Positions 20,995 to 27,149 of a stretch of 27,149 nt of DNA are shown here, one piece after another (within the stretch, counting starts at the first letter, position 1; the number at the start of each line of letters is the position of its first letter). The notes under the pieces are model-generated. The model was not told where the DNA came from, did no database searches, and was given only the letters and a program-made list of their open reading frames with translations. The DNA comes from a virus. The stretch spans positions 1-27,149 of the IMG/VR virus record IMGVR_UViG_3300040771_000520; one strand, 5' to 3'. A program made the translations under genes and the position numbers.

Positions 20995-21146
20995 CCCCCG
21001 CTCCCCCAAAGCGAATATTATCAACAAAATGTGGATCAGTGGAGTTGTTGATCAGTAAACCAACCTAATAATTAGCGTAATGATCTAAATAGATAAAAAA
21101 TAATTCTCAGAATTATTTTTTTTTGGAAATCCCCCGCACCCCCAAA
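20995..21146. repeat. Pair of C-rich direct repeats
   Basis: CCCCCGCTCCCCCAAA at 20995-21010 (within a longer C run) and CCCCCGCACCCCCAAA at 21131-21146 differ at one base. Their - strand is G-rich (two runs of five G per copy) in an otherwise very AT-rich region, so the four runs together could form a G-quadruplex. Confidence 0.7.
21095..21124 (+). terminator. AT-rich hairpin, possible weak terminator
   Basis: AAAAAATAATTCT (21095-21107), a single C, and AGAATTATTTTTT (21109-21121) form an odd palindrome running into further T residues. The stem has almost no GC, so termination would be weak; it may instead be part of the origin-like region. Confidence 0.4.
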
Positions 21147-21194
21147 ATTTAAAAAGTATGTCAAGAAGCGAGGATTTGAAAATCAGTAATAAAG

Positions 21195-21394
21195 CGTTCC
21201 ACTGTTCCACTGTTCCACAAATTTTATATATTAGTATGTAAGTATATAAATATCAAATAGTTAAGATAAATTTTAGTTTGATTTTATTTGTGGAACATGT
21301 GGAACAGTTTTTTAGTGTTCCTACAAAATAAGTACTGTTCAACACGGTTTTAAAAGTTAAGTACTTGATTATCAATATGTGGAACAGTGGAACA
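21195..21394. repeat. Iteron array: 8-bp GTGGAACA / TGTTCCAC repeats
   Basis: Three copies read TGTTCCAC in tandem at 21195-21218 (the first as CGTTCCAC). Two read GTGGAACA at 21290-21297 and 21299-21306, and two more at 21379-21386 and 21387-21394. The left group faces right and the right groups face left, around an AT-rich core. Half copies occur near 21314 and 21335. The right-most pair lies about 32 bp upstream of the -7 box at 21426. Confidence 0.8.
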
Positions 21395-21425
21395 AAAAAA
21401 ACAAAAAAATGTACATTAATCTATG

Positions 21426-21433
21426 TATATTTG
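21426..21433 (+). promoter_or_regulatory. Candidate promoter of the 21464 gene and head operon
   Basis: TATATTTG matches the Bacteroidetes -7 box. There is no TTG at the expected -33 distance (about 21404-21406). Instead a GTGGAACA pair ends at 21394, so transcription may depend on, or be blocked by, the iteron-binding protein. Confidence 0.6.
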
Positions 21434-21463
21434 TTTTTTAAAAAATAACTAAATTATTTTTTT

Positions 21464-21898
21464 ATGAGTGAAAGAACAGCCGTTACAATAAATTTTCCTG
21501 TAAAGCCTCACGTTTACAAGTACTTACAAAATAAGGTAGGCGAAAAACTAGTAGTTACAAAGAGTGATTTCTTTGGGAGTATGGTTCTGGACATTCTCTC
21601 TAAGAATTACAGTGATTTGCAGGCCGTGAAAGATGATATTACTTTTCCGGTTGAAATTTCGCTACGGTACATGGAAAAAATGGGAGTTTACATTGATAGC
21701 AAGATCATACGAAAGTTTAACACCAGGGTTGATGACGTTTTTAGAGAGGAAATGCGCACTTATGTTGGTTTAAATTTTACGGCGAACAAAATCCCAAAAG
21801 AAACGAGTTTGAAGCAATTTTGTTTCAATTATAACTTATCTGAGGATGATATAAAATTTGAAACTTTACTTAAGGATTTGCGACGTAACATCAAGTAA
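21464..21898 (+). CDS. Unknown protein beside the iteron region, possible DNA-binding
   Basis: A 144-residue protein whose ATG follows the promoter at 21426. The N-terminus (AVTINFPVKPHVYKYLQNKVG then VVTKSDFFGSMVLDIL) has a strand then two helices, a little like a ribbon-helix-helix or other small DNA-binding module. The rest is helical and basic, with KFNTRVDDVFREEMRTYVG and a Lys/Arg-rich end. It sits between the iterons and the head genes. Binding to the iterons and autoregulation are plausible from position, and a small terminase cannot be excluded, but no known family is recognised. Confidence 0.5.
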   Translation: MSERTAVTINFPVKPHVYKYLQNKVGEKLVVTKSDFFGSMVLDILSKNYSDLQAVKDDITFPVEISLRYMEKMGVYIDSKIIRKFNTRVDDVFREEMRTYVGLNFTANKIPKETSLKQFCFNYNLSEDDIKFETLLKDLRRNIK

Positions 21899-21982
21899 AT
21901 CAAGGGTACAATAAAAGTTTTTCCGATTTTGTCCCCCTGTTTTTAGCAATTTTGCACACTAATTTATTGATATTTTGAAACT

Positions 21983-22432
21983 ATGATCAATGCACTTACT
22001 TCTGAAAATTACAAAGACATCACTAAAATTTCTATTTTGGATGCAAAGGTTGTTTTTTACCCATTAAAATATGTTTTAGAAAAGCGAGATATTGCTTTTG
22101 ATGAGGATTTGGCTATTATTATTAAGCTAATGCCCGAGGATTTAAAATATCCTGCATCCGTTAAAATGACTGATGCTGGCGTTTTGCGTGACTATAAAAT
22201 AGAAGTGGCCATAAATAACCAGCATCCCGAAACAATTGATCAGCTGGAAAACTTGGTAAATAGAAAAGTAATTGTGGTCCTACACCACAATTTTGGAAAA
22301 ATAATTATAGGTTGTAACGAGATGCCATTGGAGTATTTATTCAATGATGACAATACAACTAACCCACAAGGCGACAATGGCTTTACGGTTACATGCCGTG
22401 GAAACGCTTACTTTTTAAAGGTTTCACTGTAA
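21983..22432 (+). CDS. Unknown protein preceding the head genes
   Basis: A 149-residue protein starting at ATG 21983. It is mixed alpha/beta with several beta-like stretches (ISILDAKVVFYPLKYVL, RKVIVVLHHNFGKIIIGCNE, NGFTVTCRGNAYFLKVSL). It has no signal peptide or membrane helix. The gene is followed by a 16-bp inverted repeat and then the S49 protease gene. Its position before the protease suggests a virion or head-assembly role, but the family is unknown to me. Confidence 0.55.
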   Translation: MINALTSENYKDITKISILDAKVVFYPLKYVLEKRDIAFDEDLAIIIKLMPEDLKYPASVKMTDAGVLRDYKIEVAINNQHPETIDQLENLVNRKVIVVLHHNFGKIIIGCNEMPLEYLFNDDNTTNPQGDNGFTVTCRGNAYFLKVSL

Positions 22433-22465
22433 TTTGCTGTCCTTTTTAAAGGGGTAATATGGTGG

Positions 22466-22504
22466 TAAAATTGTATCGTTAATAATACTAACGATACAAT
22501 TTTA
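22466..22504. promoter_or_regulatory. 16-bp perfect inverted repeat before the protease start
   Basis: TAAAATTGTATCGTTA (22466-22481) is the exact reverse complement of TAACGATACAATTTTA (22489-22504), with a 7-base loop. The stem ends 4 bases before the TTG start of the S49 gene, so in RNA it would sit over the ribosome entry zone. As DNA it could be an operator. It lacks the GC clamp of a normal terminator. Confidence 0.7.
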
Positions 22505-22508
22505 CATT

Positions 22509-23849
22509 TTGAGCGTAAAAAATCTACATTCTTTAATCAACGGAAAATGGTTTATTGATAAACCGTACGGCCATTCTCTTTTGCCTTCCTTATTTTCAAT
22601 ATTGGAAGGCAAAGACATTTCTATTAAGTCTGGGGAACGGGAACCGGATATTTTTATTTCCTTAAAAAAATCAAAAACTGCTTTAGTCGCTGCTGCTGGA
22701 TTTGACTCTGGTAGTAATGATAATGAGTATGTTGCTGTCATTAATTTGAAAGATCCTATCTACAAGTATAGTCAGGAATGCGGACCAACGGGTACAAAAT
22801 CAAAAATGCAGTCCATGAAGTCCTATGCACAGGATCCAAACTGTATAGGAGTTGTTCTTGATATTGATTCAGGTGGTGGTCAGGTTTCTGGAACTCCTGA
22901 GTTTTATGATTACATCGCGTCATTCAAAAAGCCAGTTGTTGCTTATACTGATGGATTGATGTGTTCTGCTGCTTACTACATAGGCAGTGCAACCTCTCAC
23001 ATTATTGCCAATAAACGTGCTGATGCCATTGGGAGTATTGGTGTGATGGTTTCTTTTATTGATTTTTCAGGTATTTATGAAAAACAAGGTGCTACACTAA
23101 TCACAGAATATGCCACGCAATCTACTGAGAAGAACAAAGCTTTTGAAGAATTGCTCAAAGGAAATCCAGAACTCTACATTAAAACCGAGCTAGATCCAAT
23201 TGCTGAAGATTTTATTAATGATATCAAAGCAGTTCGTCCAGGTGTTGATGCATCTGTTTTTAAAGGAGGAACATGGAACGCTCAAGAGTCATTAGATAAA
23301 AAGCTAATTGACTCCATTGGTACTCTTCAAGATGCCGTGAACAAAGTTTTCGAGCTTTCAAGTACAGGAAATTCAAATTCAAATAATAATTCAAATTTAA
23401 AAAAAGGAAATATGTCAAAAACGACTAAAAGCTTTCCTGCTATCCAATCATTAGTTGGGATTGAAGGAGAAGGTATAGCTACCATCTCTACAGTTCTAGG
23501 TAATAAAGGTGTGCAGCTTACGGAAGCACAACTAGAAGTGTTAGAAAACGCTCTAGTTGCAAATGAAGCGGCAGTTGCTGCTGCAAATGGTAAAGCGACC
23601 ACAGCCGAAAGCGTTGTGACAGCTTTAGAAGTATCTGTTGATGCCGTGCTTACAACTGCGAAAGTAGCTGTTGTAGAAGGAGCAACAATTGAAACCAAAG
23701 TAAGTTCCCTAGGGACTGAAATTGCGAGACTTGGTGCAATACCAGGAGCAAAAATCACTAAGGCAAAAGCTGAGGGTGATTCATTTGAGGAAGAAGACAA
23801 CATTGTGAATGCTAAGGATGCTCACAATGAATTTTATAACAAGGCTTAA
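22509..23849 (+). CDS. S49-family prohead protease with C-terminal scaffold
   Basis: A 446-residue protein. Residues ~75-285 are an S49 (SppA/ClpP-like) peptidase with the DSGGG oxyanion loop (120-124), nucleophile Ser153 in MCSAAYY, and a Lys near 208-210 in the TEYATQSTEKNK segment as general base. Such proteases mature the procapsid. An Asn/Ser-rich linker (~287-297) leads to residues 302-446, Ala/Glu/Val-rich and helical, typical of a scaffolding domain. No ATG exists upstream in frame before the stop at 22455, and TTG 22509 is the only likely start, directly after a perfect hairpin. The next gene, encoding the capsid protein, begins 10 bases after the stop. Confidence 0.85.
   Translation: MSVKNLHSLINGKWFIDKPYGHSLLPSLFSILEGKDISIKSGEREPDIFISLKKSKTALVAAAGFDSGSNDNEYVAVINLKDPIYKYSQECGPTGTKSKMQSMKSYAQDPNCIGVVLDIDSGGGQVSGTPEFYDYIASFKKPVVAYTDGLMCSAAYYIGSATSHIIANKRADAIGSIGVMVSFIDFSGIYEKQGATLITEYATQSTEKNKAFEELLKGNPELYIKTELDPIAEDFINDIKAVRPGVDASVFKGGTWNAQESLDKKLIDSIGTLQDAVNKVFELSSTGNSNSNNNSNLKKGNMSKTTKSFPAIQSLVGIEGEGIATISTVLGNKGVQLTEAQLEVLENALVANEAAVAAANGKATTAESVVTALEVSVDAVLTTAKVAVVEGATIETKVSSLGTEIARLGAIPGAKITKAKAEGDSFEEEDNIVNAKDAHNEFYNKA
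23412..23849 (+). CDS. Nested scaffold protein from an internal start
   Basis: In the same frame as the S49 gene, Met302 at ATG 23412 follows a purine-rich AAAAAAAGGAAAT and an Asn/Ser-rich linker. Starting there gives a 145-residue Ala/Val/Glu-rich helical protein with little beta, the expected shape of a scaffold. This is the arrangement of lambda C/Nu3 and many HK97-like phages, where an internal start makes free scaffold. It is supported by the linker and site but not proven. Confidence 0.6.
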   Translation: MSKTTKSFPAIQSLVGIEGEGIATISTVLGNKGVQLTEAQLEVLENALVANEAAVAAANGKATTAESVVTALEVSVDAVLTTAKVAVVEGATIETKVSSLGTEIARLGAIPGAKITKAKAEGDSFEEEDNIVNAKDAHNEFYNKA

Positions 23850-23859
23850 TTTTTAAGAT

Positions 23860-24858
23860 ATGTCAGTAAACATAGATCAGGTTTTAGAAGAAACTAAAAA
23901 GTTCGCAGCGCAAAACCCAACGGTTTTAAATGCAGCGGTAATGTCTAACGAAATTGTATTGAACAGATTCGCCAAATTGATCCCAAGAATTCGTGGAGAG
24001 TTTGCCTCTGTAAATTCAGTTATGGGACATGTTGTACAAGCATTCGCTCCTACATGGACTGAAACTGCAGATGTACAGTTTAGAGGGAAGCAGTTGAAAA
24101 ACTACCACCAAAAAGTAAATTTTGCTTTTACTCCAGCCGAAATTCTTGGTTCTTGGATTCAGCAAAAATACGATGAAGGTGTTGAGTTGAAAGACAAAAC
24201 AATCTCTAAGCACGTAATGACAATGCTTACAGCAAAAATCATTAGTGATGTGAATATTCTTTCAGTAAAAGGAATTTACAACGCAGCAACTCCTACTGTT
24301 TTTGGTGCGTCAATGGATGGTTTGAATAGAATCCACACTGCTTTGTTAGCCAACACAGATAATCCATGTTTCAAGATTGAAACAGATGCCATCACAGATT
24401 TGAACATCCTTGATGTTGTGCTTGACTTTGAAAAAGGAATTCCAGAGCAGTACAAGTCAGCGATCAAAGATCTTAAGATGAGTGTTACTAATGCTCAGAA
24501 CTACAAATTGCTTTATGAAGATTTGTACGGTAAAAATACTGATTACAAAGGGGATAAAGGAATGCGTACTCGTTTAGGTGAGCGTACAATCATTGCGGTT
24601 CCTAACATGGCAAATGATAAGATCGTTGCTACCCTTGACGGTAACTTTGTGAGAATGATTGATGTGGTGGAAAATCCTGCAACAATCACTGATGTTCAAA
24701 AATTAGATTACAAAATCAAAGTTTTTGGAGAGTTCACGCTAGGTTACGACTATGCAGTGAATGAGTTAGTATTAATGAATACTTCTGCAGTATTAGCAAT
24801 TAAAGGTTTAGGAAACGCTGCCTTGAATGCATTGTACTACCCAGAAGAAAACCTTTAA
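23860..24858 (+). CDS. Major capsid protein
   Basis: A 332-residue protein directly after the protease/scaffold gene. The N-terminal ~55 residues are helical, as in many capsid proteins with a delta-like segment or N-arm. The rest alternates alpha and beta, with an NYHQKVNFAFTPAEILGSW segment, a long central helix (KSAIKDLKMSVTNAQNYKLLYED) and a C-terminal beta part (FGEFTLGYDYAVNELVLM). Codon use is enriched in the common host codons and the composition is neutral, as expected of a highly expressed structural protein. HK97-fold membership is inferred from gene order and shape. Confidence 0.8.
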   Translation: MSVNIDQVLEETKKFAAQNPTVLNAAVMSNEIVLNRFAKLIPRIRGEFASVNSVMGHVVQAFAPTWTETADVQFRGKQLKNYHQKVNFAFTPAEILGSWIQQKYDEGVELKDKTISKHVMTMLTAKIISDVNILSVKGIYNAATPTVFGASMDGLNRIHTALLANTDNPCFKIETDAITDLNILDVVLDFEKGIPEQYKSAIKDLKMSVTNAQNYKLLYEDLYGKNTDYKGDKGMRTRLGERTIIAVPNMANDKIVATLDGNFVRMIDVVENPATITDVQKLDYKIKVFGEFTLGYDYAVNELVLMNTSAVLAIKGLGNAALNALYYPEENL

Positions 24859-24872
24859 TCCAATAGGAAACT

Positions 24873-25442
24873 ATGAGTGAGAACTTAAAAATAGCACAAG
24901 AGCTCGGTATTGAAAATGCCGAGGCTCTTACTGCTTCTCAATTGAAAAAAGCAATTGAAGGAGCGCAAGCCAAAGCCGAAAGATTGAGTGCCTTACAAAC
25001 GGCTGCTGATGAATTAGGCATTGCGTCAGAAGGATTGTCTGAAGAAGAATTAAATACTGCTGTGGGAACTGCTTTAGATGAAAAGCTAGCTAAGGAATTA
25101 GCAGAGCAATCAGCTGCGGCATCAGAGGAAGTATTAGAAATTTTGTCTGAATACCTAGGTGTTGAGAATATTTCTAATTTATCAGTAGAGGAAGTAAAAG
25201 CAATATTAGAAGAGAAATCGACTGCAGCTGCTGCTGAAATCGAAACTGTAATCGAAGAAGAAGGCAAAACGGATGAAAGCTTTACAGCTGAAAACGGAAA
25301 AGAATACGTGTTTACTCCAGATGCTCCTGCAGCGTTTAGATGCCTAGGTGTTGCAAAAACTCAAAAAGAGTGGATGCAAGACCAGGACTCTATGGAGTTA
25401 TTGATTGCAGGAAATTTGTCATTTTTAACTTTAAAAAAATAA
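24873..25442 (+). CDS. Capsid-adjacent protein with three SAP/Rho-N-like repeats
   Basis: A 189-residue, very acidic, Ala/Glu-rich protein 14 bases after the capsid gene. Three similar segments (residues ~7-29, 45-66 and 91-113) share E-x-x-G-I/V-E/A then a short loop, L-S/T-x-x-E/Q-L/V and a helix (AQELGIENAEALTASQLKKA and related), close to the helix-extended-loop-helix motif of SAP, HeH and Rho-N domains. The C-terminal ~50 residues (NGKEYVFTPDAPAAFRCLG onwards) form a small beta-like domain. Capsid decoration or a head-fibre base is a reasonable guess; DNA contact is another. Confidence 0.6.
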   Translation: MSENLKIAQELGIENAEALTASQLKKAIEGAQAKAERLSALQTAADELGIASEGLSEEELNTAVGTALDEKLAKELAEQSAAASEEVLEILSEYLGVENISNLSVEEVKAILEEKSTAAAAEIETVIEEEGKTDESFTAENGKEYVFTPDAPAAFRCLGVAKTQKEWMQDQDSMELLIAGNLSFLTLKK

Positions 25443-25445
25443 GAT

Positions 25446-26006
25446 ATGGCATGTTTTGAGAATATTGCAATAGAAGATTTAGATGCTTGTATCAACAGTG
25501 AAGTGCAAGCTGGAGTATCAGAGGTAGGTGTGTATTATGGCGTTCATGCGCAAATTACCACTTTCCCAATGCCATTGAATGTAAATGATGTAGGATATGA
25601 TTATGAAGCGGCAGTTGCAGTAACGGCTCCAATTGTGTTTACAGCAGGAAAAGGTTTCGGAAAAATTACAGTACAATCTGATTCAGGAGAGGTGATGGTT
25701 GATGTTGTGGGTAACAAAGGAAACAAGAAAACAAAAAGTTCATTTGCTTTCTACATTCCTGGTAACAGCAAGAAATTGTTAGGGATGGTGCGCACGTTGA
25801 AAAATGTTCCAATGGTTTTTTGTGTATCTGAAAGAGATGGTCAAAAACGTTTGATTGGGGACAAATTCAATCCTGCTTACATGAGCGAAGTAAAAGGAAC
25901 TACTGGTAAAGGTGGTGAGGACGACAAAGGAGTTCAATTTACAATTGAGAGCTATTGTATTCCTATCGTTTATGAAAGCACGATTCAACTTCCGGTGGTA
26001 GTTTAA
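25446..26006 (+). CDS. Putative major tail-tube protein
   Basis: A 186-residue, beta-rich protein starting 3 bases after the previous stop. Strand-turn patterns run through most of its length (VGVYYGVHAQITTFPMPLN, APIVFTAGKGFGKITVQSD, GEVMVDVVGNKGNKKTKSSF) and it ends in strands (VQFTIESYCIPIVYESTI). The size, beta content and place after the head genes fit a tail tube or major tail protein. A head-decoration protein is the main alternative. Its stop TAA overlaps the next start (TAATG). Confidence 0.55.
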   Translation: MACFENIAIEDLDACINSEVQAGVSEVGVYYGVHAQITTFPMPLNVNDVGYDYEAAVAVTAPIVFTAGKGFGKITVQSDSGEVMVDVVGNKGNKKTKSSFAFYIPGNSKKLLGMVRTLKNVPMVFCVSERDGQKRLIGDKFNPAYMSEVKGTTGKGGEDDKGVQFTIESYCIPIVYESTIQLPVVV

Positions 26007-26311
26007 TGAAAAAGTATTTTGAAATAGTAAATCTAGCCATTCCTTGTGCTTTCGTATTAACGGATGGTGCAAGGTTTGATTTACGAACCGGAATCCCAAA
26101 CAACTCACTTGAAGTATTCAAGACTGGATTTGCACATTTGGGATTAAAGCCTGGTGCGGAGGAACTTTTCAAAAAAGAAAAGATTAGCGATTTGATTTTA
26201 TTAATTCAAAAAGCGAAACGCATCGAAGACGTTGAAATTTTGGCTTTGGCAAAACCTGATAGCGAGAAAGTTCAGGAAGTAGCAAAAGCGAAAATAGCCC
26301 AATTTAAATAA
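26006..26311 (+). CDS. Small protein after the putative tail-tube gene
   Basis: A 101-residue basic protein overlapping the previous stop by one base. Residues ~1-35 are beta-like (FEIVNLAIPCAFVLTDGARF) and the rest is helical, with Lys-rich helices. A tail assembly chaperone would fit here, but I checked for a -1 slippery site near the end and found none leading to a longer product. A perfect extended ribosome-pairing sequence and a terminator follow. Function unknown. Confidence 0.55.
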   Translation: MKKYFEIVNLAIPCAFVLTDGARFDLRTGIPNNSLEVFKTGFAHLGLKPGAEELFKKEKISDLILLIQKAKRIEDVEILALAKPDSEKVQEVAKAKIAQFK

Positions 26312-26320
26312 AAAATATAC

Positions 26321-26335
26321 CTAGAAAGGAGGTGT
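26321..26335 (+). promoter_or_regulatory. Extended Shine-Dalgarno sequence without a gene behind it
   Basis: CTAGAAAGGAGGTGT is the complement of ACACCUCCUUUCUAG, which as I recall is the 3' end region of Flavobacteriia 16S rRNA. All 15 bases match. The only close start (GTG inside the motif) gives a two-codon frame, GTG-TCG-TAG, and the next real gene starts 81 bases later, beyond a terminator. Bacteroidetes genes seldom use Shine-Dalgarno sites, so this is unusual. Confidence 0.65.
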
Positions 26336-26369
26336 CGTAGTTTAATATTTTTTGGTTAGTTGATAGGTG

Positions 26370-26403
26370 AAAAGCTCCGGATATTATGTTCGGAGCTTTT
26401 TTT
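26370..26403 (+). terminator. Rho-independent terminator within the head/tail operon
   Basis: AAAAGCTCCG (26370-26379) pairs with CGGAGCTTTT (26391-26400) over 10 bp around an 11-base loop, followed by more T residues. It should limit expression of the genes to its right relative to capsid and tube genes. Confidence 0.8.
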
Positions 26404-26416
26404 AAAAGTAGTTGAT

Positions 26417-27149
26417 ATGGATATTAAAAGTTGGTTTAGTTCTCAAGGTTCGTATGCTGATGGCTTAAAGCTTTACAGCCAATTGCCTAGTTGCAATGCT
26501 ACTATTTTGAAAAGCTTTGCAAGAGAGAATAGTGCTAATTTTTTAAAGTTGAAATACGAGCTCAAGAAGGCTTCTTTATCATTGACCGACACAAATGCCG
26601 CTCAGTCAGTAAAAGTATCAACTGAGCCAAAGAAATCGATTAAACCAACCCATTTATTAAAGGAAATTATAAAACAATCAGCTGCGGTTTCTTTTGAAAA
26701 AGAAACAATGGCGATGTATCCAATGGAATTGCACTCTACCTACCGTCAGAGGGTGAGTGATTTTTATTTGGCATGTGAGTTAAAATTCCAATTGAACTCT
26801 ATTGCTGATGATGACGAAAACGATGCGCTTAACATTATTATTCAACTCGATGATCTGTGGACCAGGATTGATCGTGCGTGGATGATTCTAGGTCACTGGA
26901 AAGACCACAACCGGATTATGCCTACTGAAAGTCACGAAGATTTCTCTCAGGTTTCTGGTAATAAATTAGTAATGCTCAGAGATAACCTCCAGTCGAGTAT
27001 TAGCAAACGGGAGAAAACTATAGAATCGATGCAGGAGCGTGTGAAATCGTCTCCAGAAGATCGTACTATTCTCAATTTGTTAAATCGAAAGCTTGAGCAG
27101 CTCGAGCAAAAGAAAATTGATTTAGAAACCATTAGAAAAAAATTGAAAC
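26417..27149 (+). CDS. Helical structural-region protein, truncated by the window end
   Basis: ATG 26417 opens a frame that stays open to the last base (244 codons, no stop). The protein is almost wholly helical: residues ~1-55 charged helix, a Ser/Thr/Lys linker (~57-80), then long helices with Trp and Leu (LDDLWTRIDRAWMILGHWKDH) and a C-terminal coiled coil rich in Glu, Lys and Leu (LLNRKLEQLEQKKIDLETI). It follows a terminator by 14 bases and has no visible promoter of its own beyond that region, so it may be expressed by readthrough. An assembly or accessory virion protein is likely; the family is unknown. Confidence 0.6.
   Translation, partial: MDIKSWFSSQGSYADGLKLYSQLPSCNATILKSFARENSANFLKLKYELKKASLSLTDTNAAQSVKVSTEPKKSIKPTHLLKEIIKQSAAVSFEKETMAMYPMELHSTYRQRVSDFYLACELKFQLNSIADDDENDALNIIIQLDDLWTRIDRAWMILGHWKDHNRIMPTESHEDFSQVSGNKLVMLRDNLQSSISKREKTIESMQERVKSSPEDRTILNLLNRKLEQLEQKKIDLETIRKKLK

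Larger units (their letters stand above)
20874..21463. other. 590-bp gene-free region, candidate replication origin
   Basis: No credible gene lies here. From left to right it holds a pair of C-rich direct repeats (20995-21010 and 21131-21146), a degenerate iteron-like copy (21029-21045), an AT-rich odd palindrome with a T tract (21095-21124), three tandem TGTTCCAC-type iterons (21195-21218), about 70 bp of very AT-rich sequence (21219-21289), two pairs of inverted iterons GTGGAACA (21290-21306 and 21379-21394), and a promoter at 21426. Iterons facing an AT-rich stretch are typical of replication origins. Packaging or regulatory use is also possible. Confidence 0.55.

Noticed and set aside
26006-26330. 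Programmed frameshift linking the 101-residue protein to a longer tail chaperone
   Set aside because: No X-XXY-YYZ heptamer in the right frame near the stop, and the shifted frames close within a few codons.
1-27149. CRISPR arrays, rRNA genes, or insertion sequences
   Set aside because: No regularly spaced direct repeats, rRNA-like stretches, or transposase genes were seen on either strand.

Overview
The window looks like part of a temperate, long-tailed (siphovirus-type) phage genome from a Bacteroidetes host, most likely a Flavobacteriia relative. This rests on low GC, promoter -7 boxes of the Bacteroidetes type (TAnnTTTG, seen as TATATTTG at 2400, 12414 and 21426), few Shine-Dalgarno sites, and Bacteroidetes-typical families (DUF3127-like OB fold, BACON-like domain, Bacteroidetes-style tyrosine integrase). 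Almost every gene is on the + strand; only the integrase and repressor are on the - strand.

Layout. 1-1756: end of a truncated gene and three small virion-assembly-type genes. 1794-2872: a small accessory island bounded by terminators, holding a secreted SHOCT-domain protein, a possible structured RNA behind its own -7 box, and a small gene. 2925-10579: tail genes (a tail-completion-like protein, the 1099-residue tape measure, a BACON-bearing tail protein and a large distal-tail or baseplate protein). 10583-12451: lysogeny module (bidirectional terminator, integrase, a compact attP-like region, CI-like repressor, divergent early promoter). 12452-18929: early and replication genes, including a 1145-residue DnaG-type primase fused to a P-loop helicase, a DUF3127-type ssDNA-binding protein, a LuxR-type HTH protein with a cysteine cluster, and an outer-membrane beta-barrel. 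18946-20480: small genes separated by three attC-like sites, like an integron cassette array. 20760-21463: gene-free, with a terminator, C-rich repeats and two converging groups of 8-bp iterons around an AT-rich stretch, a candidate replication origin. 21464-27149: head genes (S49 protease with an apparent nested scaffold, major capsid protein, a repeat-bearing accessory protein, a probable tail-tube protein and others), running off the right edge.

Terminase, portal and lysis genes are not recognised here. Tail, integrase, attP-like region, repressor, early and head genes follow each other with no host DNA, which fits a free or circularised phage genome cut inside the head-to-tail region better than one integrated prophage.

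The strongest unusual feature is the cassette array at 19153-20480. Three imperfect palindromes have the R''-L''-L'-R' plan of attC sites. The two ends of each complete cassette also pair with each other better than the two halves of each in-array site, as expected if cassettes pass through a circular form by recombination at G^TT. No integron integrase is visible. Other notable points are a 15-nt match to the complement of the Bacteroidetes 16S rRNA 3' end with no start codon behind it (26321-26335), a closed-stem RNA candidate (2411-2527), and a primase whose zinc ligands are all replaced.
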